Shown: positions 34,276-43,356, numbered from the stretch's first letter. The stretch is DNA of 56,119 nt from Caballeronia grimmiae (GCF_000698555.1 NZ_JFHE01000037.1:1-56119); one strand, 5' to 3'. The notes: generated from the letters alone by a model not told the origin. Translations and numbers: made by a program.

Positions 34276-37094
34276 GCGAGCACCTCCTGAATGTTCTTCG
34301 GCGTCACCGGCAAAGCGGTGAAACGATGGCCGATCGCATGCGCGATCGCGTTGACGATGGCTCCGACCACCGGGATCATCACCACCTCGGCGATGCCCTT
34401 CGGCGGGTCGGTCTCACTGAGCGGCGGCAGCACTTCGCCGGTCTGTTTCCACACGGCCACGTCGCTTGCGAGCGGCAAGTGATAGCGGTTGAAGTTCCAG
34501 GTGCCGTTGCCGGGGCCGTCTTCGTAGAGCGGCAGATATTCGTGCAGCGCGTGGCCGATGCCCATCGCGAGGCCGCCTTGCAATTGACCCGAGACGAGTT
34601 GCGGCGAGATCTGGTTGCCGCATTCCATGATCGAGTGATGCGACAGCAGTTCGACCTTGCCGCTCGCCTCGTTCACCGCCAGTTCGACGAGCGTGCCGAT
34701 TGCGCTGTAGTACGTGACCATCGCGTTATTGCGCTGCACGGGCGGGATCATCAGCTTCTTGCGATCGAGCACCGTGTAGCCCTTGGCCGCAGCCTTGCCC
34801 GTCTCTTGCGCGCCTTCGCCGCCGAAGCGCACCGACAGGCCATCGAGCGGAAGCCGATCGGGCGTGCCCGCGATATCGAATTGCGCCTCGCTCCATTGCC
34901 AGCGGTTGAACGTGTGCACGACCGCGCCCGTCACAAGGCCAAGGTCGTGCGCTTTCTTCGCGAGCACCTCGAAGGCAATTGGTTCGAGGCCGTCGGCGGA
35001 GAGCTTGCCGTCGACCCACCGCGCATCCTCGATACGCACGATGAACGATGTCGCCTGCCCGCCGCCGATGCCTTGCGACCAGATCGCCATCGCAGCGGGC
35101 CACAGGCCGTGACGGAACACGACGCGCGCCGCCTCGCGCGTGGCGTGCGAGAAGTAGTACGCCGAGTTCGTCGCGCTCGCCGGCGACATGTAAGCCGGCG
35201 ACCAGCGTGGATTCGCGCTCAGGCGCTCCTGCTCCGCCTGAGACATGATGTACGGATCGCCGCTCGTCACGACCGGCAAATCGATCCAGTCCGTGACCGC
35301 CATGTGGACCTCGGAGGCCGGCTTGCCCAGCCATTTCGCGACGACGAGCGCCTGCGCCGTCGACGATCCGGTGCCGATTTCCGCGCCCGAGTGCGACAGC
35401 GCGATGCGCCCGTCCGCCGTGAACTCGACCTTCGCAAACGCGCTTTCCGCGCCGGTGCCGAAGTCCTTCTGCGTGCAGGCAAAGCCGACGCCATAGCGCA
35501 TGCCCGGATGCGCGGCCTCGTATTCCACTTTGCGCTTCGCACGCTCCGTCCACAGCGGATGCGTCTTCGCCTTGCGCAATACGTCCTCGGCGCGCACGGC
35601 GCCGGCTGGAATCGCGCCCTGCGTGTTTTTCATGCCGCTGCGCATCACGTTCCTGAGGCGCAGGTCGATCGGATCGATGTCGAGCTGGGCGGCGATATCG
35701 TCGATCATCATTTCGGTGGCCGCCATGCTCTGCAGCGTGCCGTAGCCGCGCGCCGAGCCGGCGTCGACCGCGCGCGATGCGTTCGCGACCGCGATGAGAT
35801 CGCTCTTCGGGATGTAGTAGATGGATTGCGCAGCGGTTGCGCCGACCATCGCCACCGACGGCGAGAAGTTGCAGCGCCCGCCGCCGTTCGCGCTGAAGTC
35901 GCCCTTGAATGACTGAATCTGGCCGGTCTTCTTGTCGACCGCCATGCGATAGCGCATGTCGAATGCGTGGCGCTTGAGCGAACTCTGGAACTGCTCGAAG
36001 CAGTTGAACGCGAGGCGCACCGGGCGGCCATCACCGTACATGGCCGCGACGAGACCATAGAACGGCACGTTGTAGTGATCCTTCGAGCCGTAGCCGACCG
36101 TGTAGCACGGATGCAGGAACAGGTTCTTCACCGGAAAGCGCGACTTGCCTGCCATCTCCAGCGCGCTTTGCGCCACTTCATGCGGTCCCTGCGTCGGGAT
36201 GACCATGTGCAGCGATTGCGTCGCGGCGTCGTACCAGCAGTTCGCGTTGTCCGGCTCGAGCGCGGCCGTATCGACAGATTGCGTCTTGTACGCGCGATCC
36301 ACCACGAGCCATTCCGCCGGCGGATGATCCAGCTCCTCGGCGATGGCCTGCGCGTGAAACACGCCCTGCTCGTCGAGCTTGCCGTGCTCGTGGGCATCGG
36401 TCCAAACCGGCTCGCGCTTCTTCATCATGTGCGGGAAGAGCGGCGAGTCCTTCATGCTGGAGAAGGTGTCGTCGTCATACGGCGTCTTGCCGCCGACGCG
36501 CACGAAGCGGAACGTCGCCCACGGATCGCGCTCGACGAACGCCGTGCGCTCGCCGTAACGGACGACGCCTTCGCGGAACTGCAGCTTGTCCTTCGCGAGA
36601 CGGAAGCGCGCGAAATCGTGATAGATCAGAATCGCGACCGCCTGCCCCAGATACGCGGGGGTCTTGCCGGCAGGCAACAACATGTCGTCGCCGTAGAAAG
36701 CGGGAAACGCGAGCTTGTCGCGCGCCAGATCGTCGGCCGTAACGACGCGATCAGGCGCGAGCCCGCCGTCGAGCGACGAGAGATCGATGCCCGCGTAAGT
36801 ACGATCCGCGAGCGTCGTGCGCAGAACGAGCGCGTGCGACTGCTCCTGCGGCCAGTGCGGCATGTCCTTCGCGCGGATGTCGCGAGCGAACACTTTCGCG
36901 CCCGTTACTTTCGCGACGCCGTCGATGCGGAACTTCGCGTTGCCACTCGCCGCATCCCACTGCACGGGTGTCAGGATCTTTTCTTCGAACAGGGCCGCGA
37001 ACGCGCGGCTGCCCAGGGGCGCAATGAAAACCGACACGCCCGCGAGCGCGCCCGCCTTCAGAAAACCACGACGCGACAGGCCGAGTTTTCCCAT
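34272..37094 (-). CDS. Molybdopterin-binding subunit, xanthine dehydrogenase family
   Basis: 940 aa with a Tat signal (LSRRGFLKAGALAGVSVF). Molybdopterin-binding features include VDAGSARGYGTLQSMAATEMM, LRNVMRSGMKN, GAEIGTGSSTAQA and, near the C-terminus, DPPKGIAEV, whose Glu (about 903) fits the catalytic base. There is no FAD subunit gene; the cytochrome subunit replaces it, as in isoquinoline, nicotinate and aldehyde dehydrogenases of this type. AGGAG precedes the ATG. It is the first gene of the operon. The substrate (aldehyde or N-heterocycle) cannot be read from sequence. Confidence 0.94.
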   Translation of the reverse strand: MGKLGLSRRGFLKAGALAGVSVFIAPLGSRAFAALFEEKILTPVQWDAASGNAKFRIDGVAKVTGAKVFARDIRAKDMPHWPQEQSHALVLRTTLADRTYAGIDLSSLDGGLAPDRVVTADDLARDKLAFPAFYGDDMLLPAGKTPAYLGQAVAILIYHDFARFRLAKDKLQFREGVVRYGERTAFVERDPWATFRFVRVGGKTPYDDDTFSSMKDSPLFPHMMKKREPVWTDAHEHGKLDEQGVFHAQAIAEELDHPPAEWLVVDRAYKTQSVDTAALEPDNANCWYDAATQSLHMVIPTQGPHEVAQSALEMAGKSRFPVKNLFLHPCYTVGYGSKDHYNVPFYGLVAAMYGDGRPVRLAFNCFEQFQSSLKRHAFDMRYRMAVDKKTGQIQSFKGDFSANGGGRCNFSPSVAMVGATAAQSIYYIPKSDLIAVANASRAVDAGSARGYGTLQSMAATEMMIDDIAAQLDIDPIDLRLRNVMRSGMKNTQGAIPAGAVRAEDVLRKAKTHPLWTERAKRKVEYEAAHPGMRYGVGFACTQKDFGTGAESAFAKVEFTADGRIALSHSGAEIGTGSSTAQALVVAKWLGKPASEVHMAVTDWIDLPVVTSGDPYIMSQAEQERLSANPRWSPAYMSPASATNSAYYFSHATREAARVVFRHGLWPAAMAIWSQGIGGGQATSFIVRIEDARWVDGKLSADGLEPIAFEVLAKKAHDLGLVTGAVVHTFNRWQWSEAQFDIAGTPDRLPLDGLSVRFGGEGAQETGKAAAKGYTVLDRKKLMIPPVQRNNAMVTYYSAIGTLVELAVNEASGKVELLSHHSIMECGNQISPQLVSGQLQGGLAMGIGHALHEYLPLYEDGPGNGTWNFNRYHLPLASDVAVWKQTGEVLPPLSETDPPKGIAEVVMIPVVGAIVNAIAHAIGHRFTALPVTPKNIQEVLA

Positions 37095-37443
37095 GTACTT
37101 CTCCTAAAATGAACGCCCGGAAACCATCCGCTGGACGGACGGCCACACGCCGCCTCGAAGCGAGGCATGTAAGATTTTGTTCGTTATGCCAAACATCGAC
37201 GCGCGAATTACTGCGGCGTCTGGGCGTGATGGAATGCGGCCGGCGTTGCTTGCCGGCACACAGCGGGCGCGATTTTAAGTGGCAGGGGAAGCGTGAACAA
37301 CGCTGGCGGCGTCAAGTTCTGTCAAGATTCGCGGGTGGCAAGCCGTGCGGGCTGCCGTGCGGGCTATCTATGGCGCGCGTCAAATGAAAAACGGCGGCCT
37401 CTCGCGAGCGCCGCCGTTCTTTGATGCCGATGCAGTGGGGAAT
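37095..37443. other. Intergenic region between the Mo-hydroxylase operon and iscX
   Basis: No supportable gene in 349 bp. The promoter of the molybdoenzyme operon should lie here on the minus strand; the best pair is TTGGCA with a poor -10 and is not convincing. The iscX terminator is at the right end. Confidence 0.4.
37387..37418 (-). terminator. Terminator of the isc operon
   Basis: A 9-bp stem (37410-37418 with 37390-37398) with a self-complementary 11-nt loop region is followed by TTTT on the minus strand. It begins 25 nt after the iscX stop codon. Confidence 0.75.
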
Positions 37444-37641
37444 TCAGTAATCCGCGTCTTCGATCCACGCCGCCTGAATCGCTTCGAGGATTTTTTCGTT
37501 GGATTTTTGCGGATCGTCGTCGAAACCGTCGAGCTCCGTCACCCAGCGATGCAGATCCGTGAAACGCACGTATTGGGGATCGACATCCTGATGCGCGTCG
37601 GTGAGCGCCATCGCGATCTCCTGGGTATCCGTCCACTTCAT
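37444..37641 (-). CDS. iscX: Fe-S assembly protein IscX
   Basis: 65 aa from MKWTDTQEIAMALTDAHQDV at 37641; the frame is open upstream but overlaps fdx. This is the small acidic winged-helix IscX (YfhJ) with the DPQYVRFTDLHRWV and ILEAIQAAWIEDADY segments. It binds iron and IscS and modulates the ISC pathway. It is the last gene of the operon, 14 nt after fdx. Confidence 0.95.
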   Translation of the reverse strand: MKWTDTQEIAMALTDAHQDVDPQYVRFTDLHRWVTELDGFDDDPQKSNEKILEAIQAAWIEDADY

Positions 37642-37655
37642 GGGCGAGCCTCCTG

Positions 37656-37997
37656 TCAGTGATTTTCCTTGGCATGATTGATGGAGTACCGGGGAATCTC
37701 GACCACCAGGTCGTCCTCGGCCGGCATCATCGCCTGACATGATAACCGCGAAGTCGGTTCCAGGCCCCAGGCCTTGTCGAGGAGATCGTCTTCGGTCTCC
37801 TCCGACGGTTCCAGCGCGTTGAAACCCTCCCGGACGATGACGTGGCAGGTCGTGCACGCGCACGACTTCTCGCACGCGTGCTCAATTTCAATGCCGTGTT
37901 CCAGCAGGTTGTCACAGATGCTCTTGCCGGCATCGGCGTCGATCACCGCGCCGTCCGGGCAGAGTTCGACATGAGGCAGCACAACGATTTGAGGCAT
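37656..37997 (-). CDS. fdx: ISC-type 2Fe-2S ferredoxin
   Basis: 113 aa, full length. The adrenodoxin-type cluster ligands are in ACEKSCACTTCHVIV with the fourth Cys in RLSCQAMM. Fdx supplies electrons for cluster assembly on IscU. It follows hscA by 25 nt in the standard operon order. Confidence 0.96.
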   Translation of the reverse strand: MPQIVVLPHVELCPDGAVIDADAGKSICDNLLEHGIEIEHACEKSCACTTCHVIVREGFNALEPSEETEDDLLDKAWGLEPTSRLSCQAMMPAEDDLVVEIPRYSINHAKENH

Positions 37998-38022
37998 GGT
38001 TTTCCGTGGATACTTGAGTGGA

Positions 38023-39888
38023 TCAGACGTCGTCGAGCTTGCGGCCGGCGAGCGCGCGGCGAATGCTCTTGTTCATGCGGCGCGCGGCGAACTCGTCGGT
38101 GGCGGCGGATAGCGTCTTCGTCGCGTCTTCGATTTGCTGCGTCGAATCGCCCTTCGAAAGCCTCGCCAGTTCGGCCGCTAGCGTGTCGATTTGCGCGCGC
38201 TCGGCGTCGTCGAGCAGTTCGGCGTCAGCGGCGATGGCCGCGTGCGTCGCTTCGACGAGGCGCTCCGCTTCGACCTGCGCCTCGCGCAGCGCGCGGGCGC
38301 GCATGTCGGTCTCGGCGGTCTTGAAGCTCTCATCGAGCATGCGGGCGACGTCGTCATCGGCGAGACCGTAGGACGGCTTCACCACCACCGACGCCTCCAC
38401 GCCCGACAACTGCTCGCGAGCGAACACGGACAGCAGGCCGTCCGCATCGACCTGATACGTGACGCGGATACGCGCGGCGCCCGCGGCCATCGGCGGAATG
38501 CCGCGCAGTTCGAAGCGCGCAAGCGACCGGCAGTCGGAGACAAGCTCGCGCTCGCCCTGCACGACGTGAATCGCCATCGCCGTCTGGCCGTCCTTGAAGG
38601 TCGTGAAATCCTGGGCGCGGGCGGTCGGGATCGTCGAATTGCGCGGGATGATCTTTTCGGTGAGGCCGCCCATCGTTTCGACGCCGAGCGACAGCGGGAT
38701 TACGTCGAGCAACAGCCAGTCGTCGCCTTCGCCGCGCCGGTTGCCCGCGAGCAAATCCGCTTGCACCGCGGCGCCGAGCGCGACGACCTGATCGGGATCG
38801 AGATTGACGAGCGGCGGCTGGCCGAAGAACGCCTCGACCGCGCGGCGGATGACCGGCATGCGCGTCGCGCCGCCGACCAGCACGACGCCCTTGATGTCGG
38901 CGGGCGTGACTTTCGCGTCGCGCAGCGCCTTCTTCGTCGGCCCGAGCGTGCGGGCGACGAGCGATTCGGTCAGCGCGGCGAACTGCGCTTCGGTCACGGC
39001 CACGTCGATGTGCGCGCCGGTCGACAGCGTCGCCTGCACGCGCGCTTCGTTCGCCGACGAGAGCGCTTCCTTCGCGGTGCGCACGTGATCGAGCAGCAGG
39101 CGCACGTCCTCCGGCGCTTCCGGCTGAACGCCCGCCTGGGCGAGCACATGCCGGTACAGCGCGTGATCGAAGTCGTCGCCGCCGAGCGCGGAATCGCCGC
39201 CCGCCGCGAGCACTTCGAAGACGCCCTTCGTCAGCTTGAGAATCGACAGATCGAAGGTGCCGCCGCCGAGGTCATACACCGCGTAGAGACCTTCCGAGCC
39301 ATTGTCGAGGCCGTACGCGATCGCGGCCGCGGTCGGTTCGTTCAGCAGGCGCAGCACGTTCAGGCCCGCGAGCTTCGCCGCATCCTTGGTCGCTTGGCGC
39401 TGCGCTTCGTCGAAATACGCGGGCACGGTGATAACCGCGCCGACGAGATCCTCGCCGAGCGTGTCTTCCGCGCGATAACGCAGCGTCGCAAGAATTTCCG
39501 CCGATACTTCGACCGGGCTTTTCACGCCATCGACGGTGCGGATCTGCACCATGCCGGGCGCGTCGATGAAGTCGTACGGCGCGTTCTCCGCGCCCTCCAC
39601 TTCGGTCTTGCCGCGGCCCATGAAGCGCTTGACGGAGACGATCGTGTTGCGTGGATCGGTGGCGGCTTCTTCCTTCGCGATCCGGCCGATGCGCCGGCCG
39701 CCCTTGTCCAGATAGCGCACGACGGACGGCAGCAGCACGTGGCCGTCCTCATCGGGCAGCGCTTCGGGCACGCTGTTGCGCACGGCGGCCACGAGGGAAT
39801 TCGTGGTCCCGAGATCGATGCCGACCGCGACGCGCCGCTGGTGCGGCGCAGGCGCCATGCCGGGTTCTGAGATTTGCAGTAAAGCCAT
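38023..39888 (-). CDS. hscA: Hsp70-type chaperone HscA
   Basis: 621 aa. The ATPase domain begins VGIDLGTTNSLVAAVR and includes YDLGGGTFDLSIL and GIPPMAAGAARIRVTYQVDADG at the substrate-binding region. HscA with HscB binds the LPPVK motif of IscU and drives transfer of the Fe-S cluster to acceptors. It lies between hscB and fdx with short gaps. Confidence 0.97.
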   Translation of the reverse strand: MALLQISEPGMAPAPHQRRVAVGIDLGTTNSLVAAVRNSVPEALPDEDGHVLLPSVVRYLDKGGRRIGRIAKEEAATDPRNTIVSVKRFMGRGKTEVEGAENAPYDFIDAPGMVQIRTVDGVKSPVEVSAEILATLRYRAEDTLGEDLVGAVITVPAYFDEAQRQATKDAAKLAGLNVLRLLNEPTAAAIAYGLDNGSEGLYAVYDLGGGTFDLSILKLTKGVFEVLAAGGDSALGGDDFDHALYRHVLAQAGVQPEAPEDVRLLLDHVRTAKEALSSANEARVQATLSTGAHIDVAVTEAQFAALTESLVARTLGPTKKALRDAKVTPADIKGVVLVGGATRMPVIRRAVEAFFGQPPLVNLDPDQVVALGAAVQADLLAGNRRGEGDDWLLLDVIPLSLGVETMGGLTEKIIPRNSTIPTARAQDFTTFKDGQTAMAIHVVQGERELVSDCRSLARFELRGIPPMAAGAARIRVTYQVDADGLLSVFAREQLSGVEASVVVKPSYGLADDDVARMLDESFKTAETDMRARALREAQVEAERLVEATHAAIAADAELLDDAERAQIDTLAAELARLSKGDSTQQIEDATKTLSAATDEFAARRMNKSIRRALAGRKLDDV

Positions 39889-39924
39889 CGTTGGTCTTGT
39901 GGGGTTGTATCCGGCGCGTGCTGG

Positions 39925-40452
39925 TCAGTGTTCGAGCCGCTCGATCTGCTCGCCGATCTCATGCGCCACGCGCTCGATGAACATCAACTGACGCACCGCT
40001 TCGCTCGCCGCCTGGTCCGCCTTGCTGTCGATCAGCGCTTCGAGCTTCGTGAAGCGCACGCGCTCTTCGTCGCGCAGTTCGTCGAGCAATGCCTCGAGCG
40101 CGCCGACGTTCTTCGCGGCGGCGGCATCCTCGATATTCTCGCGCCATTCCATCTGCTGCATCAGGAAAGCCGGCTCCATCGCCGTATTGTTTTCCGCGCC
40201 GACATCGACGCCGCGCAGCGACAGCATGTAGCGCGCGCGCTTGAGCGGATCGCGCAGCGTCTGATACGCCTCGTTCGCGCGCGTCGCCCATTGCATCGCG
40301 AGGCGTCGCTGGGCGTCGCCGGCGGCGGCGAAGCGGTCAGGATGAACCTGCGCCTGCACGGTGCGATAGGCGTCGTCGAGCTTCTGGCGATCGACGGCGA
40401 ACGTCTGCGGCAGGTCGAAGAGATCGAAGTGACTGTCGGTGAGCGTGGCCAT
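39925..40452 (-). CDS. hscB: J-domain co-chaperone HscB
   Basis: 175 aa. N-terminal J domain with the HPD motif in QVHPDRFA and a C-terminal helical IscU-binding domain (NIEDAAAAKNVGALEALLDEL). It delivers IscU to HscA. A terminator-like hairpin lies in the 83-nt gap from iscA. Confidence 0.96.
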   Translation of the reverse strand: MATLTDSHFDLFDLPQTFAVDRQKLDDAYRTVQAQVHPDRFAAAGDAQRRLAMQWATRANEAYQTLRDPLKRARYMLSLRGVDVGAENNTAMEPAFLMQQMEWRENIEDAAAAKNVGALEALLDELRDEERVRFTKLEALIDSKADQAASEAVRQLMFIERVAHEIGEQIERLEH

Positions 40453-40483
40453 GACGTTGGTATGTGTTCAAGAAACGCGAATG

Positions 40484-40505
40484 AAAAAGGCGGCCAGCGC
40501 CGCCT
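40484..40505 (-). terminator. Terminator-like hairpin between iscA and hscB
   Basis: On the minus strand a 7-bp all-GC-rich stem (40499-40505 with 40488-40494, 4-nt loop) is followed by TTTTT. It lies after the iscA stop and ~30 nt before the hscB start, inside the isc operon. Partial termination here would lower hscBA-fdx-iscX relative to iscRSUA. Confidence 0.65.
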
Positions 40506-40535
40506 CTTATGCCGAAACCGCCGGCGTCACTCGCG

Positions 40536-40859
40536 TCATACGCGGAACGATTCGCCGCAGCCGCATTCGTCCTTCGCGTTCGGATTATTGAAGCGAAAGC
40601 CTTCGTTCAGCCCTTCGCGGGCGAAGTCGAGTTCGGTGCCGTCGAGGTACGCGAGGCTCTTCGGGTCGATCACGACCTTCACGCCGGCCGATTCGAACAC
40701 CATGTCTTCCGGTGCGAATTCATCGACATACTCGAGCTTGTAAGCCAGACCCGAGCAGCCCGTCGTGCGCACGCCCAGGCGCAGGCCGAGGCCCTTGCCG
40801 CGTCGCGTCAGATACTTCTGCACGTGTTGTGCCGCCTTCTCCGTCAACGTGATTGCCAT
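40536..40859 (-). CDS. iscA: A-type Fe-S carrier IscA
   Basis: 107 aa from MAITLTEKAAQHVQKYL at 40859. The three conserved cysteines are in RTTGCSGLAY and DECGCGESF. IscA binds iron or a cluster and passes it to target proteins. It is separated from iscU by 125 nt. Its frame is open upstream but without similarity. Confidence 0.96.
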   Translation of the reverse strand: MAITLTEKAAQHVQKYLTRRGKGLGLRLGVRTTGCSGLAYKLEYVDEFAPEDMVFESAGVKVVIDPKSLAYLDGTELDFAREGLNEGFRFNNPNAKDECGCGESFRV

Positions 40860-40984
40860 AGTCTTCGCGTCTCTCGCGCTCAAATCCCGCCTTGTCGCAG
40901 CGTTGCCGCCGATGATGCGGCGCCGCTGCGGCCATGCCTTGCTTCGAAAACCGTATGCGCGCGCTGATGCTCGCGCGCTCGTCC

Positions 40985-41413
40985 TTACGCTGCCTGCTGC
41001 TTCGCTTGCGCTTCCTGCGCTTGCGGAGCCGCTGCGCCGTGACGCTCCTTGTAATCGGCGACCGCTGCCTTGATCGCGTCTTCCGCGAGAATCGAGCAGT
41101 GGATCTTCACCGGCGGCAGCGCCAGTTCTTCGGCGATGTGCGTGTTCTTGATCGACAGCGCCTCGTCCAGCGTCTTGCCCTTCACCCATTCGGTGACGAG
41201 CGAGCTCGACGCGATGGCCGAGCCGCAGCCGTACGTCTTGAACTTCGCGTCTTCGATCACGCCGTCCGCGCCGACGCGGATCTGCAGCTTCATCACGTCG
41301 CCGCAAGCGGGCGCGCCGACCATGCCGGTGCCGACGGTGTCGTCGTCCTTCGAGAACGAGCCGACGTTGCGCGGGTTTTCGTAGTGGTCCAGAACCTTGT
41401 CGCTATAAGCCAT
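40985..41413 (-). CDS. iscU: Fe-S cluster scaffold IscU
   Basis: 142 aa. Cluster ligands are seen in GAPACGDVMKL, YGCGSAIASSSL and IHCSILAEDA, and the HscA-binding motif LPPVK is just before the last Cys. The C-terminal tail beyond the usual end is Ala/Gln-rich. IscU receives sulfur from IscS and iron to build the 2Fe-2S cluster. It lies 36 nt after iscS. Confidence 0.97.
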   Translation of the reverse strand: MAYSDKVLDHYENPRNVGSFSKDDDTVGTGMVGAPACGDVMKLQIRVGADGVIEDAKFKTYGCGSAIASSSLVTEWVKGKTLDEALSIKNTHIAEELALPPVKIHCSILAEDAIKAAVADYKERHGAAAPQAQEAQAKQQAA

Positions 41414-41449
41414 GATTCAAACTCTCCTTTATTCGATGACGCGCGTCGC

Positions 41450-42673
41450 TCAGTGCGCCGCCCACTGAATGGTCGAAATGTCGATGCCGTCCTTGTGCAT
41501 TTCCCAGAGCGGCGACAGATCGCGCAGTTTCGCAATCTTGCTCTTGAGCAGGTTGATGACGTAATCGACATCCTGCTCGGTCGTGAAGCGGCCGACCGTG
41601 AAGCGAATCGAGCTGTGCGCGAGTTCGTCGTTGCGGCCAAGCGCACGCAGCACATACGACGGCTCGAGCGAAGCCGACGTGCACGCCGATCCCGACGACA
41701 CCGCGACATCCTTCACCGCCATGATCAGCGATTCGCCTTCCACGAAGTTGAAGCTGATATTGAGGTTGTGCGGCACGCGGCGCTCCATGTCGCCGTTGAC
41801 GTACACCTCTTCGATATCCTGTAGGCCCTTGAGCAAGCGGTCGCGCAACATGCGAATGCGCTCGTTCTCGGTCGCCATTTCCTCGCGCGCGATACGGAAC
41901 GCCTCGCCCATGCCGACGATCTGATGCGTTGCGAGCGTGCCCGAACGCATGCCGCGCTCGTGACCGCCGCCGTGCATCTGCGCTTCGATGCGCACGCGCG
42001 GCTTGCGGCGCACGTACAACGCGCCGATGCCCTTCGGGCCATACGTCTTGTGCGCGGAGAACGACATCAGATCGACCTTCAGCTTTTGCAGGTCGATTTC
42101 GATCTTGCCCGTCGCTTGCGCGGCATCGACGTGGAAAATGATGCCTTTGGCACGCGTGATCTCGCCGATCGCCTCGATATCCTGAATCACGCCGATCTCG
42201 TTGTTCACGCTCATCACCGAGACGAGAATCGTGTCCGGGCGGATCGCCGCCTTCAGCTTTTCCAGGTCGATGAGACCGTCGTCCTTCACATCCAGATACG
42301 TGACTTCGTAGCCTTCGCGCTCCAGTTCGCGGCAAGTGTCGAGCACGGCCTTGTGCTCGGTCTTCACCGTGATGATGTGCTTGCCCTTGCTCTTGTAGAA
42401 GTGCGCCGCGCCCTTGATGGCGAGGTTGTCCGATTCCGTTGCACCCGAGGTCCAGATGATTTCGCGCGGGTCGGCGTTGACGAGCGCGGCGACGTTCTCA
42501 CGCGCTTCCTCGACTGCACGCTCCGCATCCCAGCCATATTGATGGCTGCGCGAGGCCGGATTGCCGAACTGCTCGCGAAGATACGGAATCATCTTGTCCA
42601 CCACGCGCGGATCGATCGGCGTCGTCGCGCTGTAGTCCATGTAAATGGGCAGGTGGGGAATATCGTTATTCAT
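41450..42673 (-). CDS. iscS: Cysteine desulfurase IscS
   Basis: 407 aa. PLP-binding lysine in SFSAHKTYGPKGIGALYV, conserved His in HVDAAQATGKI, and the active-site Cys loop SSGSACTSASLEPSYV near the C-terminus. It takes sulfur from L-cysteine for Fe-S clusters and tRNA thiolation. It is 85 nt downstream of iscR. Confidence 0.97.
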   Translation of the reverse strand: MNNDIPHLPIYMDYSATTPIDPRVVDKMIPYLREQFGNPASRSHQYGWDAERAVEEARENVAALVNADPREIIWTSGATESDNLAIKGAAHFYKSKGKHIITVKTEHKAVLDTCRELEREGYEVTYLDVKDDGLIDLEKLKAAIRPDTILVSVMSVNNEIGVIQDIEAIGEITRAKGIIFHVDAAQATGKIEIDLQKLKVDLMSFSAHKTYGPKGIGALYVRRKPRVRIEAQMHGGGHERGMRSGTLATHQIVGMGEAFRIAREEMATENERIRMLRDRLLKGLQDIEEVYVNGDMERRVPHNLNISFNFVEGESLIMAVKDVAVSSGSACTSASLEPSYVLRALGRNDELAHSSIRFTVGRFTTEQDVDYVINLLKSKIAKLRDLSPLWEMHKDGIDISTIQWAAH

Positions 42674-42758
42674 CAGTCGCTCCGGATTAAACGGTCAAAT
42701 CGTCTGCCAGGCCGCTGCCTGCCGCGCTGCCATTGCCGGCTTCGCGCGGCGGCGCAGA

Positions 42759-43286
42759 TCATCCGGCCAGATTGAAAATGGAATTCGGTCCCTTGGGGAC
42801 GACACGCGCGGCCTCGACGCCAGCCGGCTCGGCGCGCCGGTCGCGCAGCACGGCCTCAGAACCTTCGCGGGCGCGCTGCTGGTCGACCAGATCCTTCAGC
42901 GAGACGGAATCGAGGTACTCGACCATCTTCTGATTGAGCGTCGCCCACAGTTCGTGCGTCATGCAATGGCCGTCGTGCTGCTTCGTGCCTTCGCAGGTGC
43001 CCTTGCCGCCGCACTGGGTTGCGTCGATCGGCTCGTCGACCGCGATGATGATGTCGGCCACCGTGACGTTTTCCGCGCGGCGCGCGAGGTTGTACCCGCC
43101 ACCCGGACCGCGCACCGATTCGACAATCTCATGGCGCCGCAGCTTGCCGAACAGTTGTTCGAGGTAGGAAAGCGAGATGCGCTGGCGCTGACTGATGCCT
43201 GCCAGCGTCACCGGGCCCTGCTCCTGGCGCAACGCCAGGTCGATCATCGCCGTGACGGCGAAACGGCCTTTCGTGGTGAGTCTCAT
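42759..43286 (-). CDS. iscR: Rrf2-family Fe-S regulator IscR
   Basis: 175 aa. N-terminal Rrf2 winged helix (MRLTTKGRFAVTAMIDLAL; QRISLSYLEQLFGKLRRHEIVESVRGPGGGYNLAR) and the cluster-binding Cys triad in CGGKGTCEGTKQHDGHC plus a downstream His. In the holo form IscR represses isc by binding type 1 sites, two of which overlap the promoter here. Its C-terminal ~30 residues are variable. Confidence 0.97.
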   Translation of the reverse strand: MRLTTKGRFAVTAMIDLALRQEQGPVTLAGISQRQRISLSYLEQLFGKLRRHEIVESVRGPGGGYNLARRAENVTVADIIIAVDEPIDATQCGGKGTCEGTKQHDGHCMTHELWATLNQKMVEYLDSVSLKDLVDQQRAREGSEAVLRDRRAEPAGVEAARVVPKGPNSIFNLAG

Positions 43287-43304
43287 AATTGGGGGCTAAC
43301 GCTA

Positions 43305-43329
43305 ATACTCGATGATTTTCGTCAAGTAT
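43305..43329 (-). promoter_or_regulatory. IscR type 1 binding site (promoter-proximal)
   Basis: Read on the minus strand, 22 of 25 positions fit the E. coli type 1 consensus (ATA-SYYGACT ... AGTC-RRR-TAT), beginning ATACTTGAC and ending TCGAGTAT. It overlaps the -10 box of the iscR promoter. Confidence 0.8.
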
Positions 43330-43352
43330 AAATATCCCACAGTTTTAGTCAA
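43325..43352 (-). promoter_or_regulatory. iscR operon promoter
   Basis: TTGACT (43347-43352) and TATACT (43325-43330) are 16 bp apart on the minus strand. Both boxes lie inside IscR sites, as expected for repression. Confidence 0.8.
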
Positions 43353-43356
43353 GTAT
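43332..43356 (-). promoter_or_regulatory. IscR type 1 binding site (over the -35)
   Basis: On the minus strand 23 of 25 positions match the type 1 consensus, starting ATACTTGACT and ending GGATAT. It covers the -35 box, 2 bp from the second site. Confidence 0.82.

Noticed and set aside
32444..37094. Missing FAD subunit interpreted as a deletion
   Set aside because: The three genes overlap by 4 nt each with no gap, and cytochrome-linked members of this family normally lack the FAD subunit.
34239..37112. Plus-strand open frames opposite the Mo-hydroxylase gene
   Set aside because: Shadow frames; no ribosome sites or domains, and the minus strand gene has clear motifs.
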